From the NCBI GenBank assembly GCA_040386975.1, contig JAZKEO010000002.1:62001-126000 (forward strand): a DNA stretch of 64,000 nucleotides. Reading direction: 5' to 3'. The notes beneath the pieces are model-generated. The model had not been told where the DNA came from, made no database searches, and saw only the letters and a list, made by a program, of their open reading frames with translations. Positions within the stretch are counted from its first letter, which is position 1; each line of letters opens with the position of its first letter. Below are positions 42,708 through 51,444 of this stretch, piece after piece. The DNA comes from M2408 sp040386975 (GTDB lineage Bacteria; Bacteroidota; Bacteroidia; Flavobacteriales_D; Crocinitomicaceae). A program made the translations under genes and the position numbers.

Positions 42708-44595
42708 TCTCCTTAACTTCTTCAAAGTCAACATCCGTAACTTCGTCAGCTGGATTTGAATCAGTTGCTTCTTGAGCTCCACCTTCTTGTGGGTTTGAAG
42801 CATTGTACATGTCTTGAGAAGCAGCTTGGAAAGCGTTGTTTAAACGTTCCGTTGCAGCGTCGATATTTTCCATATCTTGAGCTTCAAAAACAATTTTTAA
42901 AGCAGCTAAAGCTTCTTCAATTGGTTGTTTTTTGTCTGCAGGAATTTTATCTCCGTATTCTTTCAACTGACGTTCAGTTTGGAAAATCAATGAATCAGCT
43001 TTGTTGATTTTTTCGATTTCTTCCATTTTCTTTTTGTCAGAATCAGCATTCGCAATAGCTTCAGCTTTCATACGTTGGATTTCTTCGTCACTTAAACCTG
43101 AAGAAGCTTCAATTTTAATTGATTGAGATTTCCCTGTACCTTTATCTTTTGCAGAAATGTGCATGATACCATTTGCATCGATGTCGAAAGTAACTTCGAT
43201 TTGAGGAACTCCTCTTTGTGCTGGTGGAATATCAGATAATTGGAATCTACCTAAAGATTTATTATCGTTAGCCATTGGACGCTCACCTTGTAACACGTGA
43301 ATGTCAACAGATGGTTGATTGTCAGAAGCCGTTGAGAAAGTCTCAGATTTTTTTGTTGGAATTGTTGTGTTGGCATCAATTAATTTTGTCATCACACCAC
43401 CCATTGTTTCGATTCCTAAAGATAAAGGACAAACGTCTAATAATAAAACGTCTTTCACCTCACCTGTCAATACACCACCTTGAATAGCAGCACCAAGAGC
43501 AACAACCTCATCAGGATTAACTCCTTTTGATGGAGCTTTTCCGAAGAAACGCTCAACAGCATCTTGAATAACTGGAATACGTGTTGAACCACCAACTAAA
43601 ATTACTTCGTTGATATCAGCTGTAGTTAAACCAGCATTTTTCAAAGCAGATTTACATGGAGCGATTGTTCTTTCAACAATTTTAGAAATTAATTGCTCAA
43701 ATTTAGATCTTTGTAAAGTTCTAACTAAGTGTTTTGGCACACCGTCAACTGGCATGATGTATGGCAAATTGATTTCAGAAGAAGTTGTTGAAGAAAGTTC
43801 AATTTTCGCTTTCTCAGCAGCATCTTTCAAACGTTGTAAAGCCATTGGATCTTGACGTAAATCAACACCTTCGTCATTTTTAAATTCGTCAGCTAACCAA
43901 TTGATGATTTCATGATCTACATCATCACCACCTAAATGCGTGTCACCGTCAGTTGCTAATACTTCAAAAACTCCGTCACCTAATTCCAATACAGAAACGT
44001 CATGTGTTCCTCCACCGAAGTCAAAAACAACAATTTTTTGGTCAATACCTTTTTTGTCTAAACCGTAAGCTAAAGCAGCTGCAGTTGGTTCGTTGATGAT
44101 ACGTTTGATAGTCAAACCAGCGATTTCACCAGCTTCTTTTGTTGCTTGACGTTGAGAGTCATTGAAATAAGCAGGAACAGTAACAACTGCTTCCGTAACT
44201 TCATGACCTAAATAATCCTCAGCAGTTTTCTTCATTTTTTGAAGAATCATTGCTGAAATTTCTTGTGGTGTATATTTTCTATCGTCGATTTCAACACGTG
44301 GCGTGTTGTTGTCTCCTTTTACAATTTTGTAAGGAACTCTATCCGCTTCTTTTTTAACCTCATCAAAAGATGAACCCATAAAACGCTTGATTGAGCTAAT
44401 AGTTTTTGTTGGGTTTGTGATTGCTTGTCTTTTAGCAGGATCACCAACTTTAATTTCCCCTCCTTCGATGAATGCAACGATTGAAGGTGTTGTTCTTTTT
44501 CCTTCTGCATTTGCAATCACAACTGGTTCGTTTCCTTCCATCACTGAGACACATGAATTTGTTGTCCCTAAGTCGATACCGATTATTTTTCCCAT
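42703..44595 (-). CDS. dnaK: Molecular chaperone DnaK (Hsp70)
   Basis: The 630-residue protein is full-length DnaK. The ATPase domain starts GKIIGIDLGTTNSCVSVM, with the switch VVFDFGGGTHDVSVLE, IINEPTAAALAYG and VILVGGSTRIP. The interdomain linker is DVLLLDVCPLSLGIET, and the substrate domain and acidic tail DEVTDVDFEEVKEK follow. It folds and protects proteins with DnaJ and GrpE, which are not in this window. Note that the switch reads GGGTHDVSV where DnaK usually has GGGTFDVS. A -24/-12 promoter-like site lies about 60 bases upstream, suggesting stress control. A dispersed hairpin element overlaps its stop codon. Confidence 0.97.
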   Translation of the reverse strand: MGKIIGIDLGTTNSCVSVMEGNEPVVIANAEGKRTTPSIVAFIEGGEIKVGDPAKRQAITNPTKTISSIKRFMGSSFDEVKKEADRVPYKIVKGDNNTPRVEIDDRKYTPQEISAMILQKMKKTAEDYLGHEVTEAVVTVPAYFNDSQRQATKEAGEIAGLTIKRIINEPTAAALAYGLDKKGIDQKIVVFDFGGGTHDVSVLELGDGVFEVLATDGDTHLGGDDVDHEIINWLADEFKNDEGVDLRQDPMALQRLKDAAEKAKIELSSTTSSEINLPYIMPVDGVPKHLVRTLQRSKFEQLISKIVERTIAPCKSALKNAGLTTADINEVILVGGSTRIPVIQDAVERFFGKAPSKGVNPDEVVALGAAIQGGVLTGEVKDVLLLDVCPLSLGIETMGGVMTKLIDANTTIPTKKSETFSTASDNQPSVDIHVLQGERPMANDNKSLGRFQLSDIPPAQRGVPQIEVTFDIDANGIMHISAKDKGTGKSQSIKIEASSGLSDEEIQRMKAEAIANADSDKKKMEEIEKINKADSLIFQTERQLKEYGDKIPADKKQPIEEALAALKIVFEAQDMENIDAATERLNNAFQAASQDMYNASNPQEGGAQEATDSNPADEVTDVDFEEVKEK

Positions 44596-44654
44596 TTTAC
44601 TTTTATTTTGTTTTTAATTTTATCGTAAGCCAGAGCTCACTTCTAACTTTCCTT

Positions 44655-44672
44655 AGTCAATTTGTATGCCAT
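44655..44672 (-). promoter_or_regulatory. -24/-12 (sigma-54-like) promoter candidate for dnaK
   Basis: On the reverse strand TGGCAT (44666-44671), five bases, then TTGAC (44656-44660) matches the sigma-54 spacing TGGCAC-N5-TTGCW with changes at the last bases of each half. The expected transcript start gives a leader of about 50 bases before dnaK. Confidence 0.45.
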
Positions 44673-44753
44673 TGGAAAAATCAATCCATATTCTGACATT
44701 TTTTATATTAAATTGAGAATTAGTGGTTTTTGTCTGACGATTTGGCAGAAAAT

Positions 44754-44769
44754 TGGCAGAAGGATTGTT
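44754..44769 (+). promoter_or_regulatory. Second -24/-12-like site, facing the lipoprotein gene
   Basis: TGGCAG (44754-44759), five bases, then TTGTT (44765-44769) has the same spacing on the + strand. A second TTGGCAGAA lies 11 bases to the left (44742-44750), forming a direct repeat. It points to the gene at 44886, 117 bases away. Weak match. Confidence 0.3.
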
Positions 44770-44806
44770 TATAAAAGTGGAAATAAATAACAAAAATTTT
44801 TCTTTT

Positions 44807-44836
44807 AACCACGGAGAGGAAGAGAAAAAGAGAAGT
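44807..44836 (+). repeat. 30-base AACCACGGAG repeat
   Basis: The 30 bases starting AACCACGGAGAGGAAGAGAA match the reverse complement of 52565-52594 at 29 of 30 positions. The repeats are 7.7 kb apart and both lie in non-coding DNA. Confidence 0.65.
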
Positions 44837-44885
44837 GAAATTAAATTATGTGAATTTATTCAAAATTTTTATTTAGTTTTATTAC

Positions 44886-45608
44886 ATGAAAATCCAAGTT
44901 AAAAAGAATCTGAGCTACTTGCTCTTACTCTCCTGTATTTTGTTTCTTTTTTCAAATTGTACAATTCAAAAACGCACGTATAAAAAAGGATATTTTGTAC
45001 AATGGAATTTTAATAAGAAATTCCAATCATCAGAAGATATTTCTAAATCGATTGAGAAAACTTCGGAAAAAATAGATACAATACACACTTATACATTTGA
45101 AAATGAACTTAGTTTGAATACAAAAACTTCGACAAACTCAATTAAAAGCGGTGAACAGGATTTCATAGAACTTGAAAAAAATAATTTGGGAATTCCTGAG
45201 CAAAAAGAAATTAAAATTCAGTTGAGTTCTAAAACTGGTGAAGTAAAAAAACATAAATCACTTGAAAAAATTGAGAAAGAAGAAAAAGTTGAAGATGATG
45301 GAATTCGTTTTCATAGAACTTTTACAACAGCTTTAGCGACATTACTTTTTGGTATTATTTTATGTATTCATGGACTTTCAGCAAACTACATAAATTGGAC
45401 TTTGGGTCTAGGGATTCCAATGGTTTTGGTTGGGGTAATTGTATTACTTATTAGCTTTGCATTACTCTCAAACTGGCTTAAATCAAAGAAAAAGAATAAA
45501 GAACCAAGCGAAAGGATTAAAAAGAAATATACAATTTTTGGAATTATTGAAGCATTAATTATTACGTCTTTTATAACGCTTTTATATTTAGCTAAACAAT
45601 TATTGTAA
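44886..45608 (+). CDS. Hypothetical lipoprotein with two C-terminal membrane segments
   Basis: The 240-residue product has lipobox SNC (LFLFSNCTIQKRTYKKGYFVQW) with Cys25. The NCTIQKRTYKKGYFVQW start resembles a family of small Flavobacteriales lipoproteins with RKYRKGFY-type motifs. A charged Ser/Lys/Glu-rich middle is followed by membrane segments at about residues 145-165 and 170-200, and a last hydrophobic end (IIEALIITSFITLLYLA). Lipid-anchored proteins with inner helices are unusual, so the topology is uncertain. It is alone on the + strand, 9 bases from the convergent stop at 45618. Confidence 0.6.
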   Translation: MKIQVKKNLSYLLLLSCILFLFSNCTIQKRTYKKGYFVQWNFNKKFQSSEDISKSIEKTSEKIDTIHTYTFENELSLNTKTSTNSIKSGEQDFIELEKNNLGIPEQKEIKIQLSSKTGEVKKHKSLEKIEKEEKVEDDGIRFHRTFTTALATLLFGIILCIHGLSANYINWTLGLGIPMVLVGVIVLLISFALLSNWLKSKKKNKEPSERIKKKYTIFGIIEALIITSFITLLYLAKQLL

Positions 45609-45617
45609 TTCTTTCCC

Positions 45618-48600
45618 CTAAAAAAACGCCCTCACTTCCATTCCACCTGAATGAATGATTTTATTGTTTTCAGATTTTCGTCCGTTGTATTGAATCGAAA
45701 TTTGCAAGTTTTTTGAAACCGAACGTTGGTAAGAAGCATTCCATTTGAAGTTATCGCCCGGTTTTAAGGATTCTAACATTTCAAAACCCAAAGCTGAGTT
45801 TTCTGCTCCATTGTATTTTATGGATAAATAAGAAAATGCGGATTGAAAACTTCCTTTGTTTGCTTGGTTGTATTTCATTTGAAAGCCAAGTTCGTTCACA
45901 AAACTCGTTTCTCCAGCGACATTTTTCTTTTCAGTATAACGCGAATCGATTGAAAAACGAAAAGAAGTTGAAGGTTGAATAATGAAAGATGGTTTAATTA
46001 AAAAGTAGTTTAAATCGTAATTTCTACCTGTCGTGTAATCAGCATTTACCGTTTTATTACCAAATTGTGAACTTGATTCAATCGAATATTTTTTCTTGAT
46101 GTTCCATCTGAAATTAAACTCATGGTAAATCTGTTCACGTGCATCAAAACCTGAAGCTAACAAAGATTTTGAAAGCGAATTTTGATACGAATAATCCATA
46201 GAAAAAATGGAATTTGTGCGGTTAAAATAAAGCGTGTTGTGGATATTTGAATTGGAACTCAACAAAGTCGTGTCGCGCACATTTCCATAAAACGGATTAA
46301 AAACTTCATTCGATTTAAAGTTATTTGTTTTACGATTGATTCGCACACGGGCTTGATCTGAAAAACGAGACAATAATTTCAAAATACCCGTTTTCGATGA
46401 CCAAATTCGTTCTGGTTTCAAAAATAAACCTTGGTTAAACTCATTCGAGAACGTTTTGACATATTCGTTACTAGGTGTAAAAACGCGAATAAAACTGGCT
46501 TGATCGACATATTGTGCAATTTCAAATTCATTCAAATCTTTGATTCCGTCAGCATTGTAATCAATCCAAGTATAAATTCCTTGTCCATCGTTTACCTGAA
46601 TGTACAAAAATTCTTTTTTGAGCTCCAAACCACTTCCAATTTCGTAAAATGTATTCCAATTTACAGTTCCTTTCCAGATTTTTTTATCAAAATCAATTCT
46701 TCCTAACAAGGTATTTTCAGGAGTTTGTTGAATCAATTTTGTATCTTTAATTTCCAATTGTCGGTAATTAACTACCAAATCCAAACGCTGATTCACACTC
46801 GTATTGATATTCAAATTCACTCCTAAGTTTTTGGCTTTAGCAGCATTTTTTAAACGTGAAGAATCAGAACGCTGGTCTAATCTTTCTCTGTAAAATAATT
46901 TGTAATTTACTTTAGCTGAATCGATGTTTGAAACAGAAAACTCTTTATCGTAGAACAAATAACTTTGCGTTTCTAAAAGTCCATTTTTACGGTAATTATT
47001 CCTCTCAAAATCATCTTTGTAGGCAAATTTCACTGCTTTTAATTCTTGGGAAATAAAGACTTTATGTCTCAAAAAATCATTGTTTTGAGTACTTGAAATT
47101 TCAGTCACATTATCGACTTGTTTCAATGAACTCAACAAATAACTTCCATCCCAAGTAGCGTGAAATCCTTTTTTCTTCCACCTTCCATAAAGACGTGATT
47201 TGTAGCCTTCGTAATCCGAGCCAAACGTATATTGTGCTAATTCCAAACCTAAATTTCCATTTGTTCTATGCTCGAATTCATTTGAAAAAGAGCTTGAAAC
47301 TTGATTTCCTGTCAATCTTTTATTTCGTGTATTCCAATCGCGATCAAATTCTACTGCACGATATTGTTCAATCGGACTAAAATTGGCACTTAAAACTTCA
47401 ATTTCGGTTTTCGTTTTATAAAACCATTGATAAAGTGAATCTTTTTTAAAAAATGGTAAAGATGAAGTCAATTTCGTTCGATTTGCAAAACCTTCATCAT
47501 CGTTTGCATTGAGTTTAGAAAAAGTATTCAAATCATTGACAGAATAAGCAACTTCGCTTTCAATCCGAAAGTTTTTACCAATTTTATACGAAAAACCTGT
47601 CGAAACAAACTTTTTCTGCTTAGGAGTAATAATCAACCGTGCTGCTTCGTAATCTCCTTGTGGAACACCGTTTATTGGAAAAACCCATTTGAAAATCTTG
47701 CCCAAAGCATTTGAATGTGAAAAAATATAATTTCCTTGATTAGCTCCAACAAAAGTAAACGTTGCCTTAAAAAGTGCTGAATCTTGATTGACCGAAAAAA
47801 CCAAAATACTATCAAAACCTGAAGAATCAATGAGTTTATACAGATTTTGATTTTCGAGAAATCCAACGGAATCAATCGACTGTGTTTGAGCCAAATGCAA
47901 ACTGTCGCCAATTGTTGAAAGCAATTTTTTCTGTGAAAAGCTTAATTCTTGCTGAATCGTTTGATTTTTAGCATCTTGTTCGGAATAAGTGTTGAACCAA
48001 AAATCCAGTTTTTCCGAGGTATACGATGTTCCAGCTTGAACCAAAGAACGAGCGTAATTTAAGTCGGAATATTGAAACTCGACAACAAGACGTGAATCTT
48101 TGGTAATCAAATTTTTGGCTGTAAAAATGACTTCCGCCGTATTGTAATCTATGATGTAATCAAATTCTTGTCCACGATTTAACAATTTCCCATCGATGTA
48201 AACGCGTTCCGTTCCAGATAAAACAACAATAAATGCTTCATTTTCATTTCCTCTCAAACGATATGGACCTTGATTTCCTTCAACTCCTTGTATGATTTGT
48301 CGAGCGAATTTTCCTTTTGATAAAGCTCCACTTCCCTGAATTTTCCAAGAAGTTTTTGCCCTGTTGCTCCAGGTATAATCGCCATAAAGTCCTTGCGCTC
48401 TTTTTTTGTAATTCAGAAAATAACCTGTTGGCTTTGTGATCCAAAAATCTCCAGCAATTAATTTAAAATTGTCGTTGTAAACTTGAATAAAAACTTGATC
48501 AAACTCTTGTAATTTACTCGTATTCCCTTGTGCTTGAATGGGTAAATTATCATCCGAAACACTCGCCATGATTTTTAGGTTTGGAGCAATTTCACCCGAT

Positions 48601-49094
48601 AATTCAAGGTTTAATGTTGAATTTATGGATAAATCTTGGTTATTACCAAAGGAAATTCCCCTGGAAATACTTCCGTTTTTTTTGATGCTTGAAGTGCCAA
48701 AAATATCGGCGTAACTGTCAGTTGATTGAATCAAAAACTTATCTCGATCTCCTTTGTGCTGGCTGTAAATTTGAGCTGTATCACGACTTTGGTAGTTTTT
48801 ACTCAGATTCATCGGAAAAACACGAAAACGAATCAAAATACTATCTTGACATAATTTTAATAAGGTGAATTTACTTGTCGTATAATTGACTTTGTAATCG
48901 TTTAATGTCAGGATTTCGTCACCGCAAAAAACCTTAAGAGAATTGGGATAAATTGTAAGTGAATCTAAAAAAACTTCCTTCGAACTTGCCTTGATTTTTA
49001 ATTCACGTTGATTTGACTCTTGAGCAAAAAGCGAAGAGAATAGAAAAAAAAATAGTATGCAGAAAATAAATTTCAAATCATTGTTTGAGAACAC
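45618..49094 (-). CDS. Large outer-membrane surface protein with EF-hand-like loop
   Basis: The 1158-residue product has a signal peptide (FIFCILFFFLFSSLFAQ). The N-terminal half looks like periplasmic beta domains (KASSKEVFLDSLTIYPNSL, FGNNQDLSINSTLNLELSG, FIVVLSGTERVYIDG). The C-terminal half has long runs of alternating aromatic strands ending IQYNGRKSENNKIIHSGGME, typical of a beta-barrel. It contains DYNADGIKDLNE, a perfect EF-hand-type loop, inside GIYTWIDYNADGIKDLNEF. SprA-like proteins share phrases of this kind, but this protein is about half the SprA size. I would call it a large surface protein of unknown function. Confidence 0.75.
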   Translation of the reverse strand: MFSNNDLKFIFCILFFFLFSSLFAQESNQRELKIKASSKEVFLDSLTIYPNSLKVFCGDEILTLNDYKVNYTTSKFTLLKLCQDSILIRFRVFPMNLSKNYQSRDTAQIYSQHKGDRDKFLIQSTDSYADIFGTSSIKKNGSISRGISFGNNQDLSINSTLNLELSGEIAPNLKIMASVSDDNLPIQAQGNTSKLQEFDQVFIQVYNDNFKLIAGDFWITKPTGYFLNYKKRAQGLYGDYTWSNRAKTSWKIQGSGALSKGKFARQIIQGVEGNQGPYRLRGNENEAFIVVLSGTERVYIDGKLLNRGQEFDYIIDYNTAEVIFTAKNLITKDSRLVVEFQYSDLNYARSLVQAGTSYTSEKLDFWFNTYSEQDAKNQTIQQELSFSQKKLLSTIGDSLHLAQTQSIDSVGFLENQNLYKLIDSSGFDSILVFSVNQDSALFKATFTFVGANQGNYIFSHSNALGKIFKWVFPINGVPQGDYEAARLIITPKQKKFVSTGFSYKIGKNFRIESEVAYSVNDLNTFSKLNANDDEGFANRTKLTSSLPFFKKDSLYQWFYKTKTEIEVLSANFSPIEQYRAVEFDRDWNTRNKRLTGNQVSSSFSNEFEHRTNGNLGLELAQYTFGSDYEGYKSRLYGRWKKKGFHATWDGSYLLSSLKQVDNVTEISSTQNNDFLRHKVFISQELKAVKFAYKDDFERNNYRKNGLLETQSYLFYDKEFSVSNIDSAKVNYKLFYRERLDQRSDSSRLKNAAKAKNLGVNLNINTSVNQRLDLVVNYRQLEIKDTKLIQQTPENTLLGRIDFDKKIWKGTVNWNTFYEIGSGLELKKEFLYIQVNDGQGIYTWIDYNADGIKDLNEFEIAQYVDQASFIRVFTPSNEYVKTFSNEFNQGLFLKPERIWSSKTGILKLLSRFSDQARVRINRKTNNFKSNEVFNPFYGNVRDTTLLSSNSNIHNTLYFNRTNSIFSMDYSYQNSLSKSLLASGFDAREQIYHEFNFRWNIKKKYSIESSSQFGNKTVNADYTTGRNYDLNYFLIKPSFIIQPSTSFRFSIDSRYTEKKNVAGETSFVNELGFQMKYNQANKGSFQSAFSYLSIKYNGAENSALGFEMLESLKPGDNFKWNASYQRSVSKNLQISIQYNGRKSENNKIIHSGGMEVRAFF

Positions 49095-49144
49095 TAAATT
49101 ACACTCTTATTCCTAATTAAACGAATGAAATAGGATTTTATTCC

Positions 49145-49180
49145 AAAAAAATAAGGCTTGAAATTATTTTCAAGCCTTAT
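49145..49180 (-). terminator. Rho-independent terminator after the YceI gene
   Basis: ATAAGGCTTGAAA (49151-49163) and TTTCAAGCCTTAT (49168-49180) form a perfect 13-bp stem with a 4-base loop. On the reverse strand a T run follows. Confidence 0.88.
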
Positions 49181-49206
49181 AAATGTTTAAAAATTACTTT
49201 TCAATC

Positions 49207-49788
49207 TTATTTCTTCATCACTAAGTTAATTTCAAACGAAATTTTAGAGTCAACGTGAGCATTTTCTGGTTCGCCTTCCAATGCTTTAAATCCAACTACT
49301 GGTGCTGGAGCAAAATCAACAACAAATTTTCCTTTTGCTTTTAAACTTTTCTCGTCTTTAGTCATCTTAACAGGCATAACAGCATCAATTTTTTTGCCCA
49401 TTACCGTCAAAGTTGCTTTTATTTCTTTTGCTGAAATTTCATTTACTTTTACATCAACGTTTGCATATTTTGCAGTATTAAAGAAATACATTCCGTTCAA
49501 ATGGGCATCTAGTGTATCAGCCATTGCTCCAGATAAATCAGTTGATTTCAATGTTGTTAAATCAACTGTAAAATCTCCAGAAACCAATTCCTCACCTTTG
49601 AAAGCCATTGAACCACCCGTTACATTCACTGTTCCAGTATGGGCATGTCCATCAGCAATATACTTTCCTGTCCAGTTTAAAGTCGTTGCTTTTGCATCTA
49701 ATTTGTAAGTAACTTCTTTTTCCGCACAAGAAGTTAAAGATAAAGTTGCACCAGTTAAAAGTGCGATATACATTTTTTTCATATTCAA
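49207..49788 (-). CDS. YceI-family lipoprotein
   Basis: The 193-residue product has lipobox LTSC with Cys21 (GATLSLTSCAEKEV). A YceI/polyisoprenoid-binding beta-barrel follows: TTLNWTGKYIADGHAHTGTV, GDFTVDLTTLKSTDLSG, HLNGMYFFNTAKYANVDV, IDAVMPVKMTKDEKSLKAKG. These lipocalin-like proteins bind isoprenoids or other lipids. The ligand here is unknown. The protein is anchored in the periplasm. A TATCTTTG box lies 18 bases upstream of the ATG. Confidence 0.88.
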   Translation of the reverse strand: MNMKKMYIALLTGATLSLTSCAEKEVTYKLDAKATTLNWTGKYIADGHAHTGTVNVTGGSMAFKGEELVSGDFTVDLTTLKSTDLSGAMADTLDAHLNGMYFFNTAKYANVDVKVNEISAKEIKATLTVMGKKIDAVMPVKMTKDEKSLKAKGKFVVDFAPAPVVGFKALEGEPENAHVDSKISFEINLVMKK

Positions 49789-49805
49789 TTATTTTAATTA
49801 TGATG

Positions 49806-49813
49806 CAAAGATA
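49806..49813 (-). promoter_or_regulatory. -7 box for the YceI gene
   Basis: Reverse-strand TATCTTTG followed by CATC fits TAnnTTTG and lies 18 bases before the ATG at 49788. Confidence 0.55.
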
Positions 49814-50014
49814 GATGAATTTATTTACCGTGGTAAATATTTCTTAATTTTTAACAAAAATTTAAGATTTTCATGATTTTTTGATAATTAGAAACAAAAA
49901 ATACAGAGCAAAATAGATGTAAACTTTAGAGATGTCAAAAATTCGTGTTTTTTTCAAACAATATGTTTTCTATTCAGACATTTTTTGTAATTTAGGCACT
50001 TCAAAAAAAGAATT

Positions 50015-50629
50015 ATGCATATCGCAGTAGCAGGAAATATCGGAGCAGGAAAAACAACACTTACTAAAATGTTGGCAAAACATTATGGTTGGGAAACACA
50101 TTTGGAAGATGTTGAATTGAATCCATATTTGAATGATTTTTACGATGATATGCAACGTTGGTCATTTAATCTTCAGATTTATTATTTGAATAGTCGTTTT
50201 ACGCAGATTCAAGAGATTATTCAAACTGAAAGAATGGTGATTCAAGATCGTACGATTTATGAAGATGCCTTTATTTTCGCTCCGAACTTACATTCGATGG
50301 GTTTGATGACTACACGTGATTTTGAAAATTATTTCTCTTTATTCAACCTAATTGAATCTTTCGTTTCTGCACCAGATTTGTTGATTTACTTGCGTGCAAG
50401 CGTTCCAACATTGGTAAATCACATTCAAACTCGTGGAAGAGATTACGAAGAAAGTATTCGCTTGGATTACTTGAAACGATTAAACGAACGTTACGAAGCT
50501 TGGATTTCAACCTACGACAAAGGTAAAATGTTAATCATCGATATCGACAACAACAATTTCACTACAAGTCAAGAAGATTTAGGGAAAATTATCAATGGGA
50601 TTGACGCTGAGATAAATGGACTTTTTTAA
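50015..50629 (+). CDS. Deoxynucleoside kinase
   Basis: The 204-residue protein has the P-loop GNIGAGKT at residues 7-14 and the deoxynucleoside kinase pattern LEDVELNPYLNDFYDDM, RWSFNLQIYYL, IQDRTIYEDAFIF with the conserved DR, and RGRDYEESIRLDYLKRL lid. Such enzymes phosphorylate deoxyadenosine, deoxyguanosine or related nucleosides for salvage. The exact substrate cannot be set. It has no signal peptide and stands alone with a strong hairpin after its stop. Confidence 0.9.
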   Translation: MHIAVAGNIGAGKTTLTKMLAKHYGWETHLEDVELNPYLNDFYDDMQRWSFNLQIYYLNSRFTQIQEIIQTERMVIQDRTIYEDAFIFAPNLHSMGLMTTRDFENYFSLFNLIESFVSAPDLLIYLRASVPTLVNHIQTRGRDYEESIRLDYLKRLNERYEAWISTYDKGKMLIIDIDNNNFTTSQEDLGKIINGIDAEINGLF

Positions 50630-50709
50630 AGAGTGAAAAACGAAAAGTGAAGAGTGAAAAGTGAAAAGTGGGATTTAAATAACTTTTCACTTTTCGTTTT
50701 TCACTCTTT
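50628..50709. terminator. Perfect 24-bp-stem bidirectional terminator
   Basis: The arm from 50628 (AAAGAGTGAAAAACGAAAAG and on) is perfectly complementary to 50686-50709 over 24 bases. The loop holds further AAGTGAAAAGTG copies. It lies exactly between the convergent dNK stop (50629) and HEAT-like stop (50710). Confidence 0.8.
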
Positions 50710-51339
50710 TTAATCCTCGTCAGTATCTCTATCAAAATCTTTAATCAGCAAAGCAATTTCGCTGATTAAAACGTCTTTTTCTTTATTTTTCGGGTATTTA
50801 CCCTCGTGATAATCTTTTAGAAGTAAAAGTGATTCAAACAAAGCTTTCTCCTCAAAAGGTCCATCTAAGTTTTCAATGATTGTCAAACATTCCAAGCATT
50901 CCAAATAATCATTTTCAACAGCAATTTTAACGAAATCGTGTAAATATTCGCTAAAATTGATTGGGCAATTCCAAATGGCTGTCATGATTTCAATACGAAC
51001 AGAAAGGTAATTTTTATCGTTCAAACATTCCATCACTTTCGTTTTAGAGTTTGTATCTTTCAAATTACACAAAAACTCCAATACTTCTGCTTTTGATTTT
51101 TCGTTTTTACTCGTTTTCAAAAAATCAAATAAAGGAAAAATGATGCTTGAATCACCATAAACTTGCAAAGAATCTAATGCGGTTGTAACTTTTCCTGAAG
51201 CCGAAGAATTTAAATCAGCTAAAAGTTGCTGAATCTTTTTTTCTTGTGTTTTATTTATTTTTACTGGCTTTTCCACTTTTTCAACTGCTACGCTCTTCGT
51301 TTCAATAACGAAATCTTGTACTGGATTATTTTCTGACAC
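50710..51339 (-). CDS. HEAT-repeat-like protein
   Basis: The 209-residue soluble protein is made of helical pairs with HEAT-like spacing (about residues 30-185: KIQQLLADLNSS, VTTALDSLQVYGDSSIIFPLFDFLK, KAEVLEFLCNLKDTNSKTKVMECL, VRIEIMTAIWNC). It should be a protein-protein scaffold. The N-terminal 30 residues and the acidic tail are low complexity. The gene is divergent from the WYL regulator, with facing -7 boxes in 105 bases, so the two may be co-regulated. Confidence 0.65.
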   Translation of the reverse strand: MSENNPVQDFVIETKSVAVEKVEKPVKINKTQEKKIQQLLADLNSSASGKVTTALDSLQVYGDSSIIFPLFDFLKTSKNEKSKAEVLEFLCNLKDTNSKTKVMECLNDKNYLSVRIEIMTAIWNCPINFSEYLHDFVKIAVENDYLECLECLTIIENLDGPFEEKALFESLLLLKDYHEGKYPKNKEKDVLISEIALLIKDFDRDTDED

Positions 51340-51353
51340 TCAATTATTTTTTA

Positions 51354-51424
51354 CAAAGGTACGAAAGCTTCGAAGAATAAAAAAATTGGAGGATTTTATC
51401 AATGGAAAAAATTCCGTAAATTTG
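51354..51424. promoter_or_regulatory. Divergent promoters for HEAT-like and WYL genes
   Basis: Reverse-strand TACCTTTG (51354-51361) lies 15 bases before the HEAT-like start at 51339. Forward TAAATTTG (51417-51424) lies 21 bases before the WYL start at 51445. Both match TAnnTTTG. Confidence 0.55.
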
Positions 51425-51444
51425 TACAACAAAAGTTAATTTTC

